A stretch of 64,000 bases of DNA from Acidimicrobiales bacterium (GTDB lineage: Bacteria; Actinomycetota; Acidimicrobiia; Acidimicrobiales; Aldehydirespiratoraceae), in assembly GCA_029263175.1 (NCBI GenBank), contig JAJCXZ010000032.1, forward strand, positions 53,913 through 117,912, in the 5' to 3' direction. Under the pieces are notes generated by a model that searched no databases, had not been told where the DNA came from, and worked only from the letters and a program-made list of their open reading frames with translations. Position numbers and translations under genes: made by a program. This document shows, piece after piece, positions 24,004-33,165 of this stretch; position 1 is the stretch's first letter; each line of letters starts with the position of its first letter.

Positions 24004-25419
24004 GTGAGCGATCGCCGTCCGAACATCCTCTTCCTCTACGCGGATCAACACCGTGCCGATGTGCTCGGCTGCGCCGGTAACGAAGTCGTCGCCACCCCGC
24101 ATCTCGACCGACTGGCGGGGGAGGGGCTCCGCTGCGAGGCCGCTTGGACCGAGAGCCCGATCTGCCAGCCGGCACGAGCCTCGGTGCTGACGGGGCGGTA
24201 CCCGACCGATCACGGGATCCTCGGAAATTTCAGCGGCGATTGCTCGCCGGAGTGGGACACGTTCCCCCGAGCGCTCCAAGCGGCCGGCTACGAGACGGCG
24301 ACGATCGGCAAGACCCACTACTCGTCGTGGCCGATGGGTTCGAAGGGGCCAGAAGACGGCCCTCCACCCACAGACGAGTGGATCGCCGGGTTCGGCTTCG
24401 ACCATGTGGTCGAGGAGTTCGACCGCTACGTCCACACAGGTCGACAAGACACTCCCTATATGCGCTTCCTGCGTGACCACGATGCTCTCGAGCCCTACCG
24501 GGCCGAGGTGCTCGCTCGGTTCCGCACCGGTGATCGGCACTGGGAAGCAGCCACCAGCCCGCTGCCACAGCAACTCGACCTCACGTCGTTCCTTGCGGGG
24601 GAGGCGGAGAAATGGATTGGCGAGCGGTTCCGTGACCGCCCGTGGTTCCTTCAGCTTTCGTTCGTGCAGCCTCACGTCCCGCTCATGGGCGACCCGGTGT
24701 GGGCTGAGCACTATGCCGATGCACTGATCGAGCGGACGGCACCTGATGCGCCCGAGTCGGACCACGAGGCCTGGGCTTTTCATCTGGAGCGCCTGCGTGC
24801 GCATTCACACAGCGAGCTCCTGAGCGACGACTTCGTGCTCGCCGGCGCCCGTCAGTACTACGCCATGGTGTCGCTCATCGATCAGAAGATCGGCGAGCTG
24901 CTGGCCCTGCTCGAACGTCGACGCGAACTCGACAGCACTCTCGTGGTCTATGCCGCCGACCACGGCGAGATGCTCGGCGACCACGGGCTCATGGCGAAGA
25001 TGAACTTCTATCGGTCGTCGGTCCGGATCCCCTTGATCGTCCGTCCGCCCGGTGGTCGATCTCCGATCGTGCACAGCGGGCCGGTGCAGGCTGTCGACAT
25101 GGTCGCCACCATGCTCGACGCCGCCGGCACGCGGTTCGAAGAGTCGCCGGCGAGGTCGCTTCTGCCGATCCTCGGGGGCGCGAACCATCGCGACGCCGCG
25201 GTCAGCATGATCCGGTTGCGTCCGGACCTGCCGACCTGGCTCGCCGTGACCGACGGCCGGGCTCGCCTCACGTTCGACCTCGGTGACGGTGATGTGGTGG
25301 AGTACTTCGACCTCGAGTCAGACCCTGGAGAGGCGATCAATCTCGCCGCGACCGCACCCAGGGACGAGATCGAGCGTCTGCGCTCCATGGCGTTCGCCGA
25401 ACTCGAGGGGCGACTCTGA
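24004..25419 (+). CDS. Type I sulfatase (formylglycine-dependent)
   Basis: 471 residues from a GTG, divergent from the amine oxidase. The N-terminal metal motif is NILFLYADQHRADV. The active-site signature is CQPARASVLTGRYP with C54 as the residue expected to become formylglycine. Later metal residues lie in VVYAADHGEMLGDHGLMAKMNFY. No signal peptide is visible, so it is probably cytoplasmic. The substrate is unknown; choline-sulfatase or phosphonate-monoester-hydrolase-like enzymes have this length. No maturase gene is nearby. Confidence 0.92.
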   Translation: MSDRRPNILFLYADQHRADVLGCAGNEVVATPHLDRLAGEGLRCEAAWTESPICQPARASVLTGRYPTDHGILGNFSGDCSPEWDTFPRALQAAGYETATIGKTHYSSWPMGSKGPEDGPPPTDEWIAGFGFDHVVEEFDRYVHTGRQDTPYMRFLRDHDALEPYRAEVLARFRTGDRHWEAATSPLPQQLDLTSFLAGEAEKWIGERFRDRPWFLQLSFVQPHVPLMGDPVWAEHYADALIERTAPDAPESDHEAWAFHLERLRAHSHSELLSDDFVLAGARQYYAMVSLIDQKIGELLALLERRRELDSTLVVYAADHGEMLGDHGLMAKMNFYRSSVRIPLIVRPPGGRSPIVHSGPVQAVDMVATMLDAAGTRFEESPARSLLPILGGANHRDAAVSMIRLRPDLPTWLAVTDGRARLTFDLGDGDVVEYFDLESDPGEAINLAATAPRDEIERLRSMAFAELEGRL

Positions 25420-25511
25420 CCTCGGACGCACACCACTCCACATGAGCAGACTCACACAACGTGGCCTCCAGCACCCCACCGACATCGAGGCTCACGGATA
25501 GGGTTCCCGTC

Positions 25512-25766
25512 ATGCGGCTGCTGGTTCGGAACATGTCTCGGAACACCACGGAGACGGACTTGCGCGACCTGTTCGAGCCGTTCGGTTCGGTTCAGTCCTG
25601 CGTGATCGTGCATGACGCTGAGACCGGGCAATCGAAGGGCTTCGGGTTTGTGGAAATCCCCAAGGTCGGCGCGGCCAAGGCGGCAATTCGTCAGCTGAAC
25701 GGACACGAACTCGACGGCGCGACGCTTCGGGTCAAGCGGGCCACCTCGGGGAGCTCGTCGACGTAG
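25512..25766 (+). CDS. RRM-domain RNA-binding protein
   Basis: 84 residues, a single RNA recognition motif: RNP2 LLVRNM at residues 3-8 and RNP1 KGFGFVEI at about 42-49, then NGHELDGATLRVKRA and a short Ser/Thr tail. Bacterial proteins of this form resemble cyanobacterial Rbp proteins and are often linked to cold or stress. The ATG at 25512 starts the domain exactly. Confidence 0.92.
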   Translation: MRLLVRNMSRNTTETDLRDLFEPFGSVQSCVIVHDAETGQSKGFGFVEIPKVGAAKAAIRQLNGHELDGATLRVKRATSGSSST

Positions 25767-25803
25767 GTGCCTTCTCCCACGTCGACCCGCTCGCCGTGAC
25801 TAT

Positions 25804-26652
25804 TTACTGGTGCCGGACGGTGGCTCGAAACCCGGCAGGGGTGAGCCCGGTCTCGCGGCGAAAGAATTTCGCGAAGTTGGTCGGTTCATCGAAACCGAGC
25901 TCGGTGCTGATGCTTGCTGCGGTCCCATCGCCATGCGCCAAGTGACGCTTGGCTTCAAGAATGATGCGATCGACGATCACGCGCTTGGCCGTGACATCGC
26001 CGGCGGCCCTGCACGCGCGGTTCAAGCTCTTGGACGAACAGGCCAGGTGCTGGGCATATGGCTCGACGTGGTGCCATCGTCGGTGGTTCCGGTCGATGGC
26101 CCTCCGGTACTCGCGGTATCGCTGGAGCACGATCGGATCGATGAGGTGCTCTTCGGGAGAGCCGGCGCCGCCCAAGGCGAGTCGACGGGCGAGTACCTGG
26201 CTCTCGAGAGCGAGCAACTCGCCGAGCCGGCCGCGTTCGGCCGGCAACGCGGTATCCGCAACCATTCGTTCGAACAGCTCGGTTATGGCTGCGGCAAGCT
26301 CGCGGTCTGTGCGGACGTGGGCAGGGAGTCGCTCGACGACTTCGCCAACTTGATGCGACTCGACGAGAAGGATCCAGCCATCCCAGTCGCTGGGTGGACC
26401 GAACCGGTGTACTTGACCGGGTCCGATCTGCAGGCATGACCCTGCCGCGCAGCGGTGGGTCTCGAAATCGATCGTGTGGGTGTAGGAGCCCGATCGGACG
26501 AACAGGAAACACTGGAAGTCGACCCGTTCGAACCCTCGATTCCGGTGAGAGGCAATCCGGGCTCGAAGCGCTTCCGCGTCGATCACCTCGACATCAAGGC
26601 GGTAGGCGGAGTCGCTGGGTCGATAGCGGACGGGTCTGACCTCGAGCGACAT
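25804..26652 (-). CDS. AraC-family transcriptional regulator
   Basis: 282 residues. N-terminal cupin-like sensor (CFLFVRSGSYTHTIDF, GPGQVHRFGP) and a C-terminal AraC domain: HVEPYAQHLACSSKSLNRACRAAGDVTAK and then ASISTELGFDEPTNFAKFFRRETGLTPAGFR. It is divergent from the VOC dioxygenase gene with a 92-bp gap, so that gene is its likely target. The ligand may be an aromatic compound. Confidence 0.93.
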   Translation of the reverse strand: MSLEVRPVRYRPSDSAYRLDVEVIDAEALRARIASHRNRGFERVDFQCFLFVRSGSYTHTIDFETHRCAAGSCLQIGPGQVHRFGPPSDWDGWILLVESHQVGEVVERLPAHVRTDRELAAAITELFERMVADTALPAERGRLGELLALESQVLARRLALGGAGSPEEHLIDPIVLQRYREYRRAIDRNHRRWHHVEPYAQHLACSSKSLNRACRAAGDVTAKRVIVDRIILEAKRHLAHGDGTAASISTELGFDEPTNFAKFFRRETGLTPAGFRATVRHQ

Positions 26653-26744
26653 GTCCGAAAACTACCATCAGTAGAGCGCCTTCTCACCTTTTCACCCACG
26701 CGACATGTATGGATGCTTGGCAAAGACCAAACGAGGAGAGCATC

Positions 26745-27587
26745 GTGGATATTCGGAGTCTTGGCTATGTCGGGATTGACGTCGCCGACGTCGATGGCTG
26801 GCGAGAATACGCAGAATTGCTCGGAACAATGGTACTCACAGAGGGAGACGGCCTCCGGATCAAGATTGACGAATGGCCGTTCCGGGTAGTGGTCCAGCCG
26901 AGTGAGCGAGGAGAGGGGCTGGCCTTCACGGGTTGGGAGCTCCCCGATGCAGCTGCGCTCGAGACCGCCACCGATGAGCTCGTAGCGGCCGGATTCACCA
27001 CAGAAGCAGCGTCAGGCGACCTCTGCGCGGAGCGTCGAGTCCGGGGGATGACCCGGACAACGGATCCTGGCGGATTCCAGCTCGAACTGTTCCACGGCCC
27101 GGTCCACGACCACGAGCTGTTCATGTCGCCAACGGGCGTCAGCGGGTTCCGGACCGGGCCTCAGGGGATGGGTCACATCGTCCTCGGCACTCCGGATCTC
27201 GCGGGGTCTGTCCGCTACTACACCGACGTGCTCGGGTTTCGAGTGAGCGACTACTGGAAGCCTGCGGACGACGACGTTGTCTTCATGCGCTGCAACCAGC
27301 GGCACCACAGCCTGGCGCTTGTTGCTGCCTCCGAACCGGCGCTCTACCACTTCATGCTGGAAGCACTCACCCTCGATGACGTCGGCTACGCGCTTGACCG
27401 CCACTACGACACCGACACGCCGATCTCGATGGGGCTCGGGAAGCACACCAACGACCAGATGGTGTCCTTCTACAGCCATTCGCCGTCGGGGTTCGAGGTC
27501 GAATTCGGATGCGGCGGCCTCCTCGTCGATGACGCAACCTGGACCGTTACCGAGATCACGAAACCGAGCTTCTGGGGTCACCGCTGA
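26745..27587 (+). CDS. VOC-family extradiol-dioxygenase-like protein
   Basis: 280 residues from the GTG at 26745 (GAGGAGAGC upstream). Two vicinal-oxygen-chelate modules: residues 4-120 (no metal ligands evident) and 140-270 with the pattern GMGHIVLGTPDLAGSVRYYTDVLGF, HHSLAL and SGFEVEFGCGG, giving the 2-His-1-Glu set of BphC-type ring-cleaving dioxygenases. It is a single gene beside an AraC regulator, with no other aromatic-ring genes, so the substrate is unknown. Confidence 0.85.
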   Translation: MDIRSLGYVGIDVADVDGWREYAELLGTMVLTEGDGLRIKIDEWPFRVVVQPSERGEGLAFTGWELPDAAALETATDELVAAGFTTEAASGDLCAERRVRGMTRTTDPGGFQLELFHGPVHDHELFMSPTGVSGFRTGPQGMGHIVLGTPDLAGSVRYYTDVLGFRVSDYWKPADDDVVFMRCNQRHHSLALVAASEPALYHFMLEALTLDDVGYALDRHYDTDTPISMGLGKHTNDQMVSFYSHSPSGFEVEFGCGGLLVDDATWTVTEITKPSFWGHR

Positions 27588-27710
27588 CCAGCCGCCGCCG
27601 GTCAACCCTGTCTTTGGTCCCTGGCGGTGCTGGCTCCACCACCTGGAGAATGGCCTCACGATTCGAACTGTGACAGAAGCGACGCGACCGGAAGTCGCCA
27701 GGGAGTGGGA

Positions 27711-30455
27711 ATGACCACCAAGTGGGTGTACGGGTTCCATGAGGTCGATCAGGTCCAGGCGGAGGTCGGCGGCGACTGGGAAGTGGTGAGAAGCCTGTTG
27801 GGCGGGAAAGGAGCCAATCTCGGCGACATGGCGCGACTCGGAGTTCCGGTCCCGCCGGGGTTCACCATCACCACCGACGCGTGCAACGAGTACAGCGCGG
27901 CCGGGGGCGCAATGCCGACCGGCCTCTGGGATCAGGTCGTCGCCGCGATCGCACACCTCGAAACGGTGACTGGAAGACTCTTTGGTGATCCTGATCGGCC
28001 CCTCCTGCTGGCGTGTCGTTCCGGTGCCAAGTTCTCCATGCCGGGCATGATGGACACGGTGCTCGACATCGGTCTCAACGACGATGTCGTGAAAGGGCTC
28101 ATCACCGAGACCGGTGATGAGCGCTTTGTGCTCGACTCGTATCGACGCTTGATCCAGATGTTCGGTGGAGTGGTGCTGGGTGCAGCCGATGAGGCATTCG
28201 AAGCGACACTTCACGCGAAACGAGAGTCCCGACACGTTGACAGCGACTCCGAATTGTCAGCGGAGGACCTGTCGGCAGTCATCAGCTCATTCCAGGAGTT
28301 GATCGCTCGACAAGCCGCAAAACCCTTCCCGACAGACCCGCTCTCACAGTTACGCATGGCGGTCGAGGCCGTGTTCGAGAGTTGGTACGGCAAGCGCGCC
28401 CACGACTACCGCGAGGCAGCTCACATTCCCCATGACCTGGGCACCGCGGTGAACGTGGTTGCCATGGTTTTCGGCAACACGGGTGACGACAGCGCCACCG
28501 GGGTTGCGATGAGCCGCAACGCGACCACTGGCGAGCCGGGCCTCGAAGGCGACTACCTCGTCAATGCCCAGGGAGAAGACGTCGTGGCAGGGATCAGGAC
28601 CACGAAGCCGATTGCACAGCTCAAAGACGAGATGCCTGAAGTGGCCCGTGAATTCGCCGCCATCGCAAACCAACTCGAGTTGCACTACCGCGACATGCAA
28701 GACATGGAGTTCACGGTCGAGAAGGGAAAGCTCTGGCTCCTGCAGACGCGGGCGGGAAAACGAACCGCGCAAGCTGCGGTTCGGATTGCCGTCGATCTCG
28801 CCAACGAGGGATTGATCAGTCGCGAAGAGGCCGTGATGCGCGTCAGCCCTGACCAAATCGACTTCTTCCTCCATCCCCAGTTCTCAACGCGCAGTCTTGA
28901 AGCGGCTGCGGCGATCACCGCGGGCCTGAACGTCTCTCCCGGTGCGGCGGTCGGGGTCGCTGCCTTTGATGCCGACCTGGCGGAACGCTGGGCCCGCGAG
29001 GGTCGAGAGGTCATCCTGGTACGGCCCGACACGAAGCCGGATGACGTACACGGCATGTTGGCAGCTCAAGGAATCCTCACATCGAGTGGGGGACGGACGA
29101 GCCACGCCGCGCTTGTGGCGCGCCAGTTCGGCCGGCCAGCCGTCGTCGGAGCCAGCGCGATCGACATCGACATGTCCGCCCGCACCTTCGCGGTGGACTC
29201 GGTGGTGGTCCATGAAGGCGACTGGCTCTCGATTGACGGAGCGTCGGGAAACGTCTATGTCGGACAGGTCGAGACCACAGCGCCCGACATCGACAACGAG
29301 CGGCTGCGGACCCTGCTCGAATGGGCCGACGAGATCCGCACGCTAGGCGTACGAGCCAACGCCGATGATCCTGTCGAAGCCGAACGGGCGCGCCGTTACG
29401 GTGCGGAAGGCATCGGCCTCTGTCGCACAGAGCACATGTTCTTCGACCCGGACCGGCTCCCGATTGTGCAGCAGATGATCACGGCCCCGATCCCGGCCGA
29501 GCGAAAGGAAGCGATAGCGGCACTGCTGCCGATGCAACGTGACGACTTTGTCGGCATCTTCCAGGCGATGGACGGACAGCCGGTGATCATCCGACTGCTC
29601 GATCCGCCCCTGCACGAGTTCCTGCCGAGCTTCGAAGAGTTGACCCACACCGCGGCCGATCTGCGCTTCCGGCTGATCAAGGCTGTGGACCTCGCGGCCG
29701 TGGACTCATTGGTCGCGGAGTTGACGGCGACGACCACGATGTTGGAACGGGTGGACAATATTCGCGAGAGCAACCCCATGCTCGGCCTGCGCGGTGTACG
29801 GCTTGGGCTCGAGTTGCCGGCGCTCATCCGGATGCAGACCCGAGCGATCGTAGAGGCCGCGCTGCTGGTTCAGCGCGACGGCGTGCTGGTGAAGCCCGAG
29901 ATCATGGTCCCTCTCGTCAGTCATGCCACGGAAATGAACGCGGCCCGGGAACTGATCGAGTCCGAGATGGCTTTGGTCTTTGCCGAGCAGGGCGATTCGA
30001 TCGATATTCCGATCGGCACGATGATCGAAGTGCCGCGAGCGGCGCTGACGGCTGCTCAGATCGCCGAGTACGCTGACTTCTTCTCGTTCGGTACGAACGA
30101 TTTGACCCAGATGACGATGGCGATGAGCCGCGATGACGCGGAAGCGGGCTTCCTTCTTGCATATCAGTCGGGCGGGATCATCGACGCCAATCCCTTCCAC
30201 ACAATCGACGTCGATGGCGTCGGACGGCTGATGGAGATCGCGGTAGCCGACGGCCGGGCAACCGCGCCGGGCCTGCCGATCGGGATTTGTGGTGAACATG
30301 GGGGCGAGCCCGCGTCAATAGCCGAATGCCAGCGACTGGGTCTCGACTATGTGAGTTGTTCGGCGTACCGCGTACCCGTGGCCCGCCTGGCGGCCGCCCA
30401 TGCAGCTCTTGCCGCCCCAGCTGACGATGAGATCAGCGGAGGACTCGCCCCGTGA
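27711..30455 (+). CDS. ppdK: Pyruvate, phosphate dikinase
   Basis: 914 residues from the ATG at 27711 (GGGAGTGGGA upstream). ATP-binding N-terminal domain (LLGGKGANLGDMARLG), swivelling domain with phospho-His H465 in GGRTSHAALVARQFGRPAVVG, and PEP/pyruvate TIM-barrel domain with GIGLCRTEHMFF and the C-terminal GICGEHGGEP with SCSAYRVPVARLAAA. It interconverts pyruvate, ATP and phosphate with PEP, AMP and pyrophosphate. It is a single gene converging on the PPOX gene with a 23-bp overlap. Confidence 0.96.
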   Translation: MTTKWVYGFHEVDQVQAEVGGDWEVVRSLLGGKGANLGDMARLGVPVPPGFTITTDACNEYSAAGGAMPTGLWDQVVAAIAHLETVTGRLFGDPDRPLLLACRSGAKFSMPGMMDTVLDIGLNDDVVKGLITETGDERFVLDSYRRLIQMFGGVVLGAADEAFEATLHAKRESRHVDSDSELSAEDLSAVISSFQELIARQAAKPFPTDPLSQLRMAVEAVFESWYGKRAHDYREAAHIPHDLGTAVNVVAMVFGNTGDDSATGVAMSRNATTGEPGLEGDYLVNAQGEDVVAGIRTTKPIAQLKDEMPEVAREFAAIANQLELHYRDMQDMEFTVEKGKLWLLQTRAGKRTAQAAVRIAVDLANEGLISREEAVMRVSPDQIDFFLHPQFSTRSLEAAAAITAGLNVSPGAAVGVAAFDADLAERWAREGREVILVRPDTKPDDVHGMLAAQGILTSSGGRTSHAALVARQFGRPAVVGASAIDIDMSARTFAVDSVVVHEGDWLSIDGASGNVYVGQVETTAPDIDNERLRTLLEWADEIRTLGVRANADDPVEAERARRYGAEGIGLCRTEHMFFDPDRLPIVQQMITAPIPAERKEAIAALLPMQRDDFVGIFQAMDGQPVIIRLLDPPLHEFLPSFEELTHTAADLRFRLIKAVDLAAVDSLVAELTATTTMLERVDNIRESNPMLGLRGVRLGLELPALIRMQTRAIVEAALLVQRDGVLVKPEIMVPLVSHATEMNAARELIESEMALVFAEQGDSIDIPIGTMIEVPRAALTAAQIAEYADFFSFGTNDLTQMTMAMSRDDAEAGFLLAYQSGGIIDANPFHTIDVDGVGRLMEIAVADGRATAPGLPIGICGEHGGEPASIAECQRLGLDYVSCSAYRVPVARLAAAHAALAAPADDEISGGLAP

Positions 30456-30870
30456 TCTCAACCGGATCGATCCGAACCCACAACGGGCGCCAAGGTTGAC
30501 GGGCCCACGGCACGAGGCCGATGTTTTCCAGCTGTTCGCATTCCGCCCAATCCGTCACCAAGCGTGCGGTGCCGGTGGCCACAACACTCGAGCCTGACCG
30601 CTTGGCCGCGTCCCACCGGTCGACCTCGAAGCAGACATCTTGCCCCGCAGCGGCGGCCAGCATCTTCCCTTCGAGAGTGCGGAAAACGACCGAGTCCTCG
30701 AACCAGGCGAAGTTCACTGGGAGAACCATGGGCGCGGCATTGACCCGAAACCCGACCCGGCCGATCGGCGTCGACTCGAGGAGCGCCACGCAGCCGGGCC
30801 CGTCGAGCCTCTCCGTTTCGTACACGCTTTCGACCTCTTCGGCGCTGGTCGGGGTGGGTTGTTCTGCCAT
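30433..30870 (-). CDS. Pyridoxamine 5'-phosphate oxidase-related FMN-binding protein
   Basis: 145 residues. Split-barrel flavin fold: CVALLESTPIGRVGFRVNAAPMVLPVNFAWFEDSVVFRT, then EVDRWDAAKRSGSSVVATGTARLV. Small members bind FMN, F420 or heme. It is the last gene of the SQR-DsrC-DsrE series on this strand and may be co-transcribed. Its role there is unknown. Confidence 0.85.
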   Translation of the reverse strand: MAEQPTPTSAEEVESVYETERLDGPGCVALLESTPIGRVGFRVNAAPMVLPVNFAWFEDSVVFRTLEGKMLAAAAGQDVCFEVDRWDAAKRSGSSVVATGTARLVTDWAECEQLENIGLVPWARQPWRPLWVRIDPVEITGRVLR

Positions 30871-30915
30871 GAGTGATCCGTTTCTGGCGCTGAGGCTGCC
30901 CGTGCTGGACGACCG

Positions 30916-31422
30916 TCAGGTGAAGATGATCTGCCCTCCAGCGGCCATTTCGTAGAATTCACCGACAGTGATGACGTCGTCGACTTGATCTATGAGTTCG
31001 TCGCGTTCGATGCCGAAGAGGTCGACCGAGGCGAGACAGCCGTAGAGACCGGCCCCGGTGTCGGAGATCATCTCGACGAACTCCTTGATGCCGGGGATGT
31101 CGAGTTCCTCGATCTGATGCTCCATGTACTTGGTCATCAACGCCGACACGCCTGGAAGACCGCCGGCCCAGGTAGGGATGTGGAGTCCGGGATTCCCGAC
31201 CGTCGCAACCTTGATGTGATCGATTCGCTTCTTGTGGATCGCATCGAGTCCGAAGAACGTGAAGAAAAGGTTCGCCTCGATGCCTTCGGCGCGGGCGCCG
31301 TTGGCCATGATCAGGCCTGGATAGATCTCTTCGAGCGAACCCTTCGAGATCACGATCGACACCTTTTCGATCGGCGCGGCTGCGGCCGTCGCGTCCGAAG
31401 CGTCCTGTTGGGTGATGGTCAT
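30916..31422 (-). CDS. DsrE-family sulfur-carrier-like protein (DsrE2-like)
   Basis: 168 residues with AAAGGACTCGAA before the ATG. Start of fold KVSIVISKGSLEEIYPGLIMANGARAEGIEANLFFTFFGL, and a conserved Cys in GAGLYGCLASVDLFGI, the position that carries persulfide in DsrE-type proteins. It lies 11 nt after dsrC-like and after SQR, which suggests transfer of sulfane sulfur made by SQR. Confidence 0.88.
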   Translation of the reverse strand: MTITQQDASDATAAAAPIEKVSIVISKGSLEEIYPGLIMANGARAEGIEANLFFTFFGLDAIHKKRIDHIKVATVGNPGLHIPTWAGGLPGVSALMTKYMEHQIEELDIPGIKEFVEMISDTGAGLYGCLASVDLFGIERDELIDQVDDVITVGEFYEMAAGGQIIFT

Positions 31423-31433
31423 TTCGAGTCCTT

Positions 31434-31754
31434 TCAGACGCAGCCGCGAGGCTTGGGGATGCCGGCACAGCCGGCTGCGAGTTTGGCGGGACCCTTGGGG
31501 AAGAGCTGGTAGAGCTCCTTCACGGTGACTCCCGACGTCTTCCCGAGCTTGCGTACGGTGGGGCCAGTGCCCTTCTCGAAGTATTCGGACCGCATGAAGC
31601 GCAGAACCTGCCAGTGCTTGTCGGTCAGCGGTGTGGGGATGCCCCAGGCTTCGGCGAGTTCAGGCGCCATCGCTTCGGACCATTGGGCCGGGTCGACGAA
31701 GAATCCCTCGTCGTTCAGTTCGACCTCGATACCTGCAAAGTGCTTGGTCGTCAT
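31434..31754 (-). CDS. DsrC/TusE-family sulfur-trafficking protein
   Basis: 106 residues. Family core: IEVELNDEGFFVDPAQWSEAMAPELAEAWGI, LTDKHWQVLRFMRSEYFEKGTGPTVRKL, and the C-terminal arm GPAKLAAGCAGIPKPRGCV with penultimate C105 and a second Cys at C96. In classical DsrC the second Cys stands two residues earlier (GPAKxxC), so its spacing here is unusual. It is expected to carry a persulfide from SQR/DsrE-derived sulfur. No dsrAB is present in the window. Confidence 0.92.
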   Translation of the reverse strand: MTTKHFAGIEVELNDEGFFVDPAQWSEAMAPELAEAWGIPTPLTDKHWQVLRFMRSEYFEKGTGPTVRKLGKTSGVTVKELYQLFPKGPAKLAAGCAGIPKPRGCV

Positions 31755-31804
31755 TCTTTGTTGTCCTTTCGTGAGTTGTGTGATCGGCGGCCGGCCGCTC
31801 GAGC

Positions 31805-33055
31805 TCAGACCGACGTCGGATGCTTCCCCGCGGTCGGCATGTCGGTGCCGATACCAGGGATATCCCGGCCGGGGAGGAGGCCGTGCCAGTAGAACGACTG
31901 GAACATCAGCTTGCCCAGATGGTTCAGCCGCGATTCCTTCAAGAGAGGGAGCCCAATGGGCCCGGGGTAATGCCCGGGAAGGGGTTCGGTCTCGTAGTTG
32001 AAGTCGATGAGAAGGGCCTTCGAGAACCCGGTCTCGATGAAACAGTTGGCATGGCCGTCGAAGGTCGCTTCCAGCGATTGCCCGTCGAGGAACGACTCGA
32101 TGTTGGCCACGAGCACCTCTCCCTCGAAGTGAGTGACCGATCCGGCTTTGGAAGCCGGAACGTCGGCCGCATCACCGAGAACGAAGATGTTGGGCCGAAC
32201 CGCGGATTGCAGCGTTGCATTGTCGGTCGGGATGAACCCGAGCTCATCGCCGAGCCCGGGGGAGTCCTCGACATACGCCGCGCCGCCGTGCAGCGGCACG
32301 ACTACGGCGAGGTCGAAGGGGATCTCGGACTCGTCGTAACCGACGAGCTTCCGGCCACTGCCGTCGACCTCACCGGTATTGAATTCGGTGACCAGCTCGA
32401 TGTTCTTTTCGTCGAGCAGTGAAGCGAGTGTTGCGGATGCGGTGGGCTTCGTGAACGCACCGTCGAGCGGCGTGATGTAGGTGATCGTGATGTCGTCTCG
32501 GACGCCGCGCTCGGTGAAGTACCAGTCGGCGAGGAAGGCGAACTCGAGCGGTGCGACCGGGCATTTGATCGGCATATCGACGATGTTGATGACCATGCGC
32601 CCCGAGTCGAAGGTCGCGAGCTTCTTCGCCAGTGCTGTCGCACCCTCCATGTCGTAGAAGGTGAAGACCGTGTCGAGCCATCCCTCGCCGAGGAGCCCGT
32701 CGGTTTCCTCAGGCTGCAGTACGGATCCGGTTGCGACCAGCAGGACGTCGTAGGTGAGCACTGACTCGTCGTCCAGTAGCACCGTGTTGGCGTCGACATC
32801 GACGGACCGGATGGCACTCAAGTGGTAGTTGATGCCGCTGTGGAGTTGCCGATCACGCGGCCTGACGATCTCCTCGGGGTCGGCGAGTCCGAAGGGGACG
32901 AAGAGCAAGCCGGGTTGGTAGACGTGCTCGTTGTTCTGATCGACGACGTCGATGACGAGATCGGAGACGGGGTAGTGCTTGCGAATCCGGTTGGCTGCCA
33001 AAGTGCCGCCCGTACCGGCACCAAGAACCACGAGTCGTTTCGGTCGGCCGGTCAC
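31805..33055 (-). CDS. Sulfide:quinone oxidoreductase-like flavoprotein
   Basis: 416 residues from a GTG with GGAGACACC upstream. FAD motif LVVLGAGTGGTLAANRI at the N-terminus, VLLVATGS, and GDAADVPASKAG near 300. Cys in MPIKCPVAP (near 164) and NCFIETG (near 345) fit the polysulfide-forming Cys pair of SQR. It oxidises sulfide and reduces quinone, so its electrons could enter the bc-oxidase chain encoded in the first 12 kb. First gene of the sulfide cluster. Confidence 0.88.
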   Translation of the reverse strand: MTGRPKRLVVLGAGTGGTLAANRIRKHYPVSDLVIDVVDQNNEHVYQPGLLFVPFGLADPEEIVRPRDRQLHSGINYHLSAIRSVDVDANTVLLDDESVLTYDVLLVATGSVLQPEETDGLLGEGWLDTVFTFYDMEGATALAKKLATFDSGRMVINIVDMPIKCPVAPLEFAFLADWYFTERGVRDDITITYITPLDGAFTKPTASATLASLLDEKNIELVTEFNTGEVDGSGRKLVGYDESEIPFDLAVVVPLHGGAAYVEDSPGLGDELGFIPTDNATLQSAVRPNIFVLGDAADVPASKAGSVTHFEGEVLVANIESFLDGQSLEATFDGHANCFIETGFSKALLIDFNYETEPLPGHYPGPIGLPLLKESRLNHLGKLMFQSFYWHGLLPGRDIPGIGTDMPTAGKHPTSV

Positions 33056-33165
33056 GGTGTCTCCTTCGATGAGGAGCGCGAGCTAAGCGCTCCGCCTACA
33101 CCCCCCAACCTATGAACTGGGTGGGCGGCCGATCACGGTCTTTGGTCCTGATCCCCTGAGATTCT

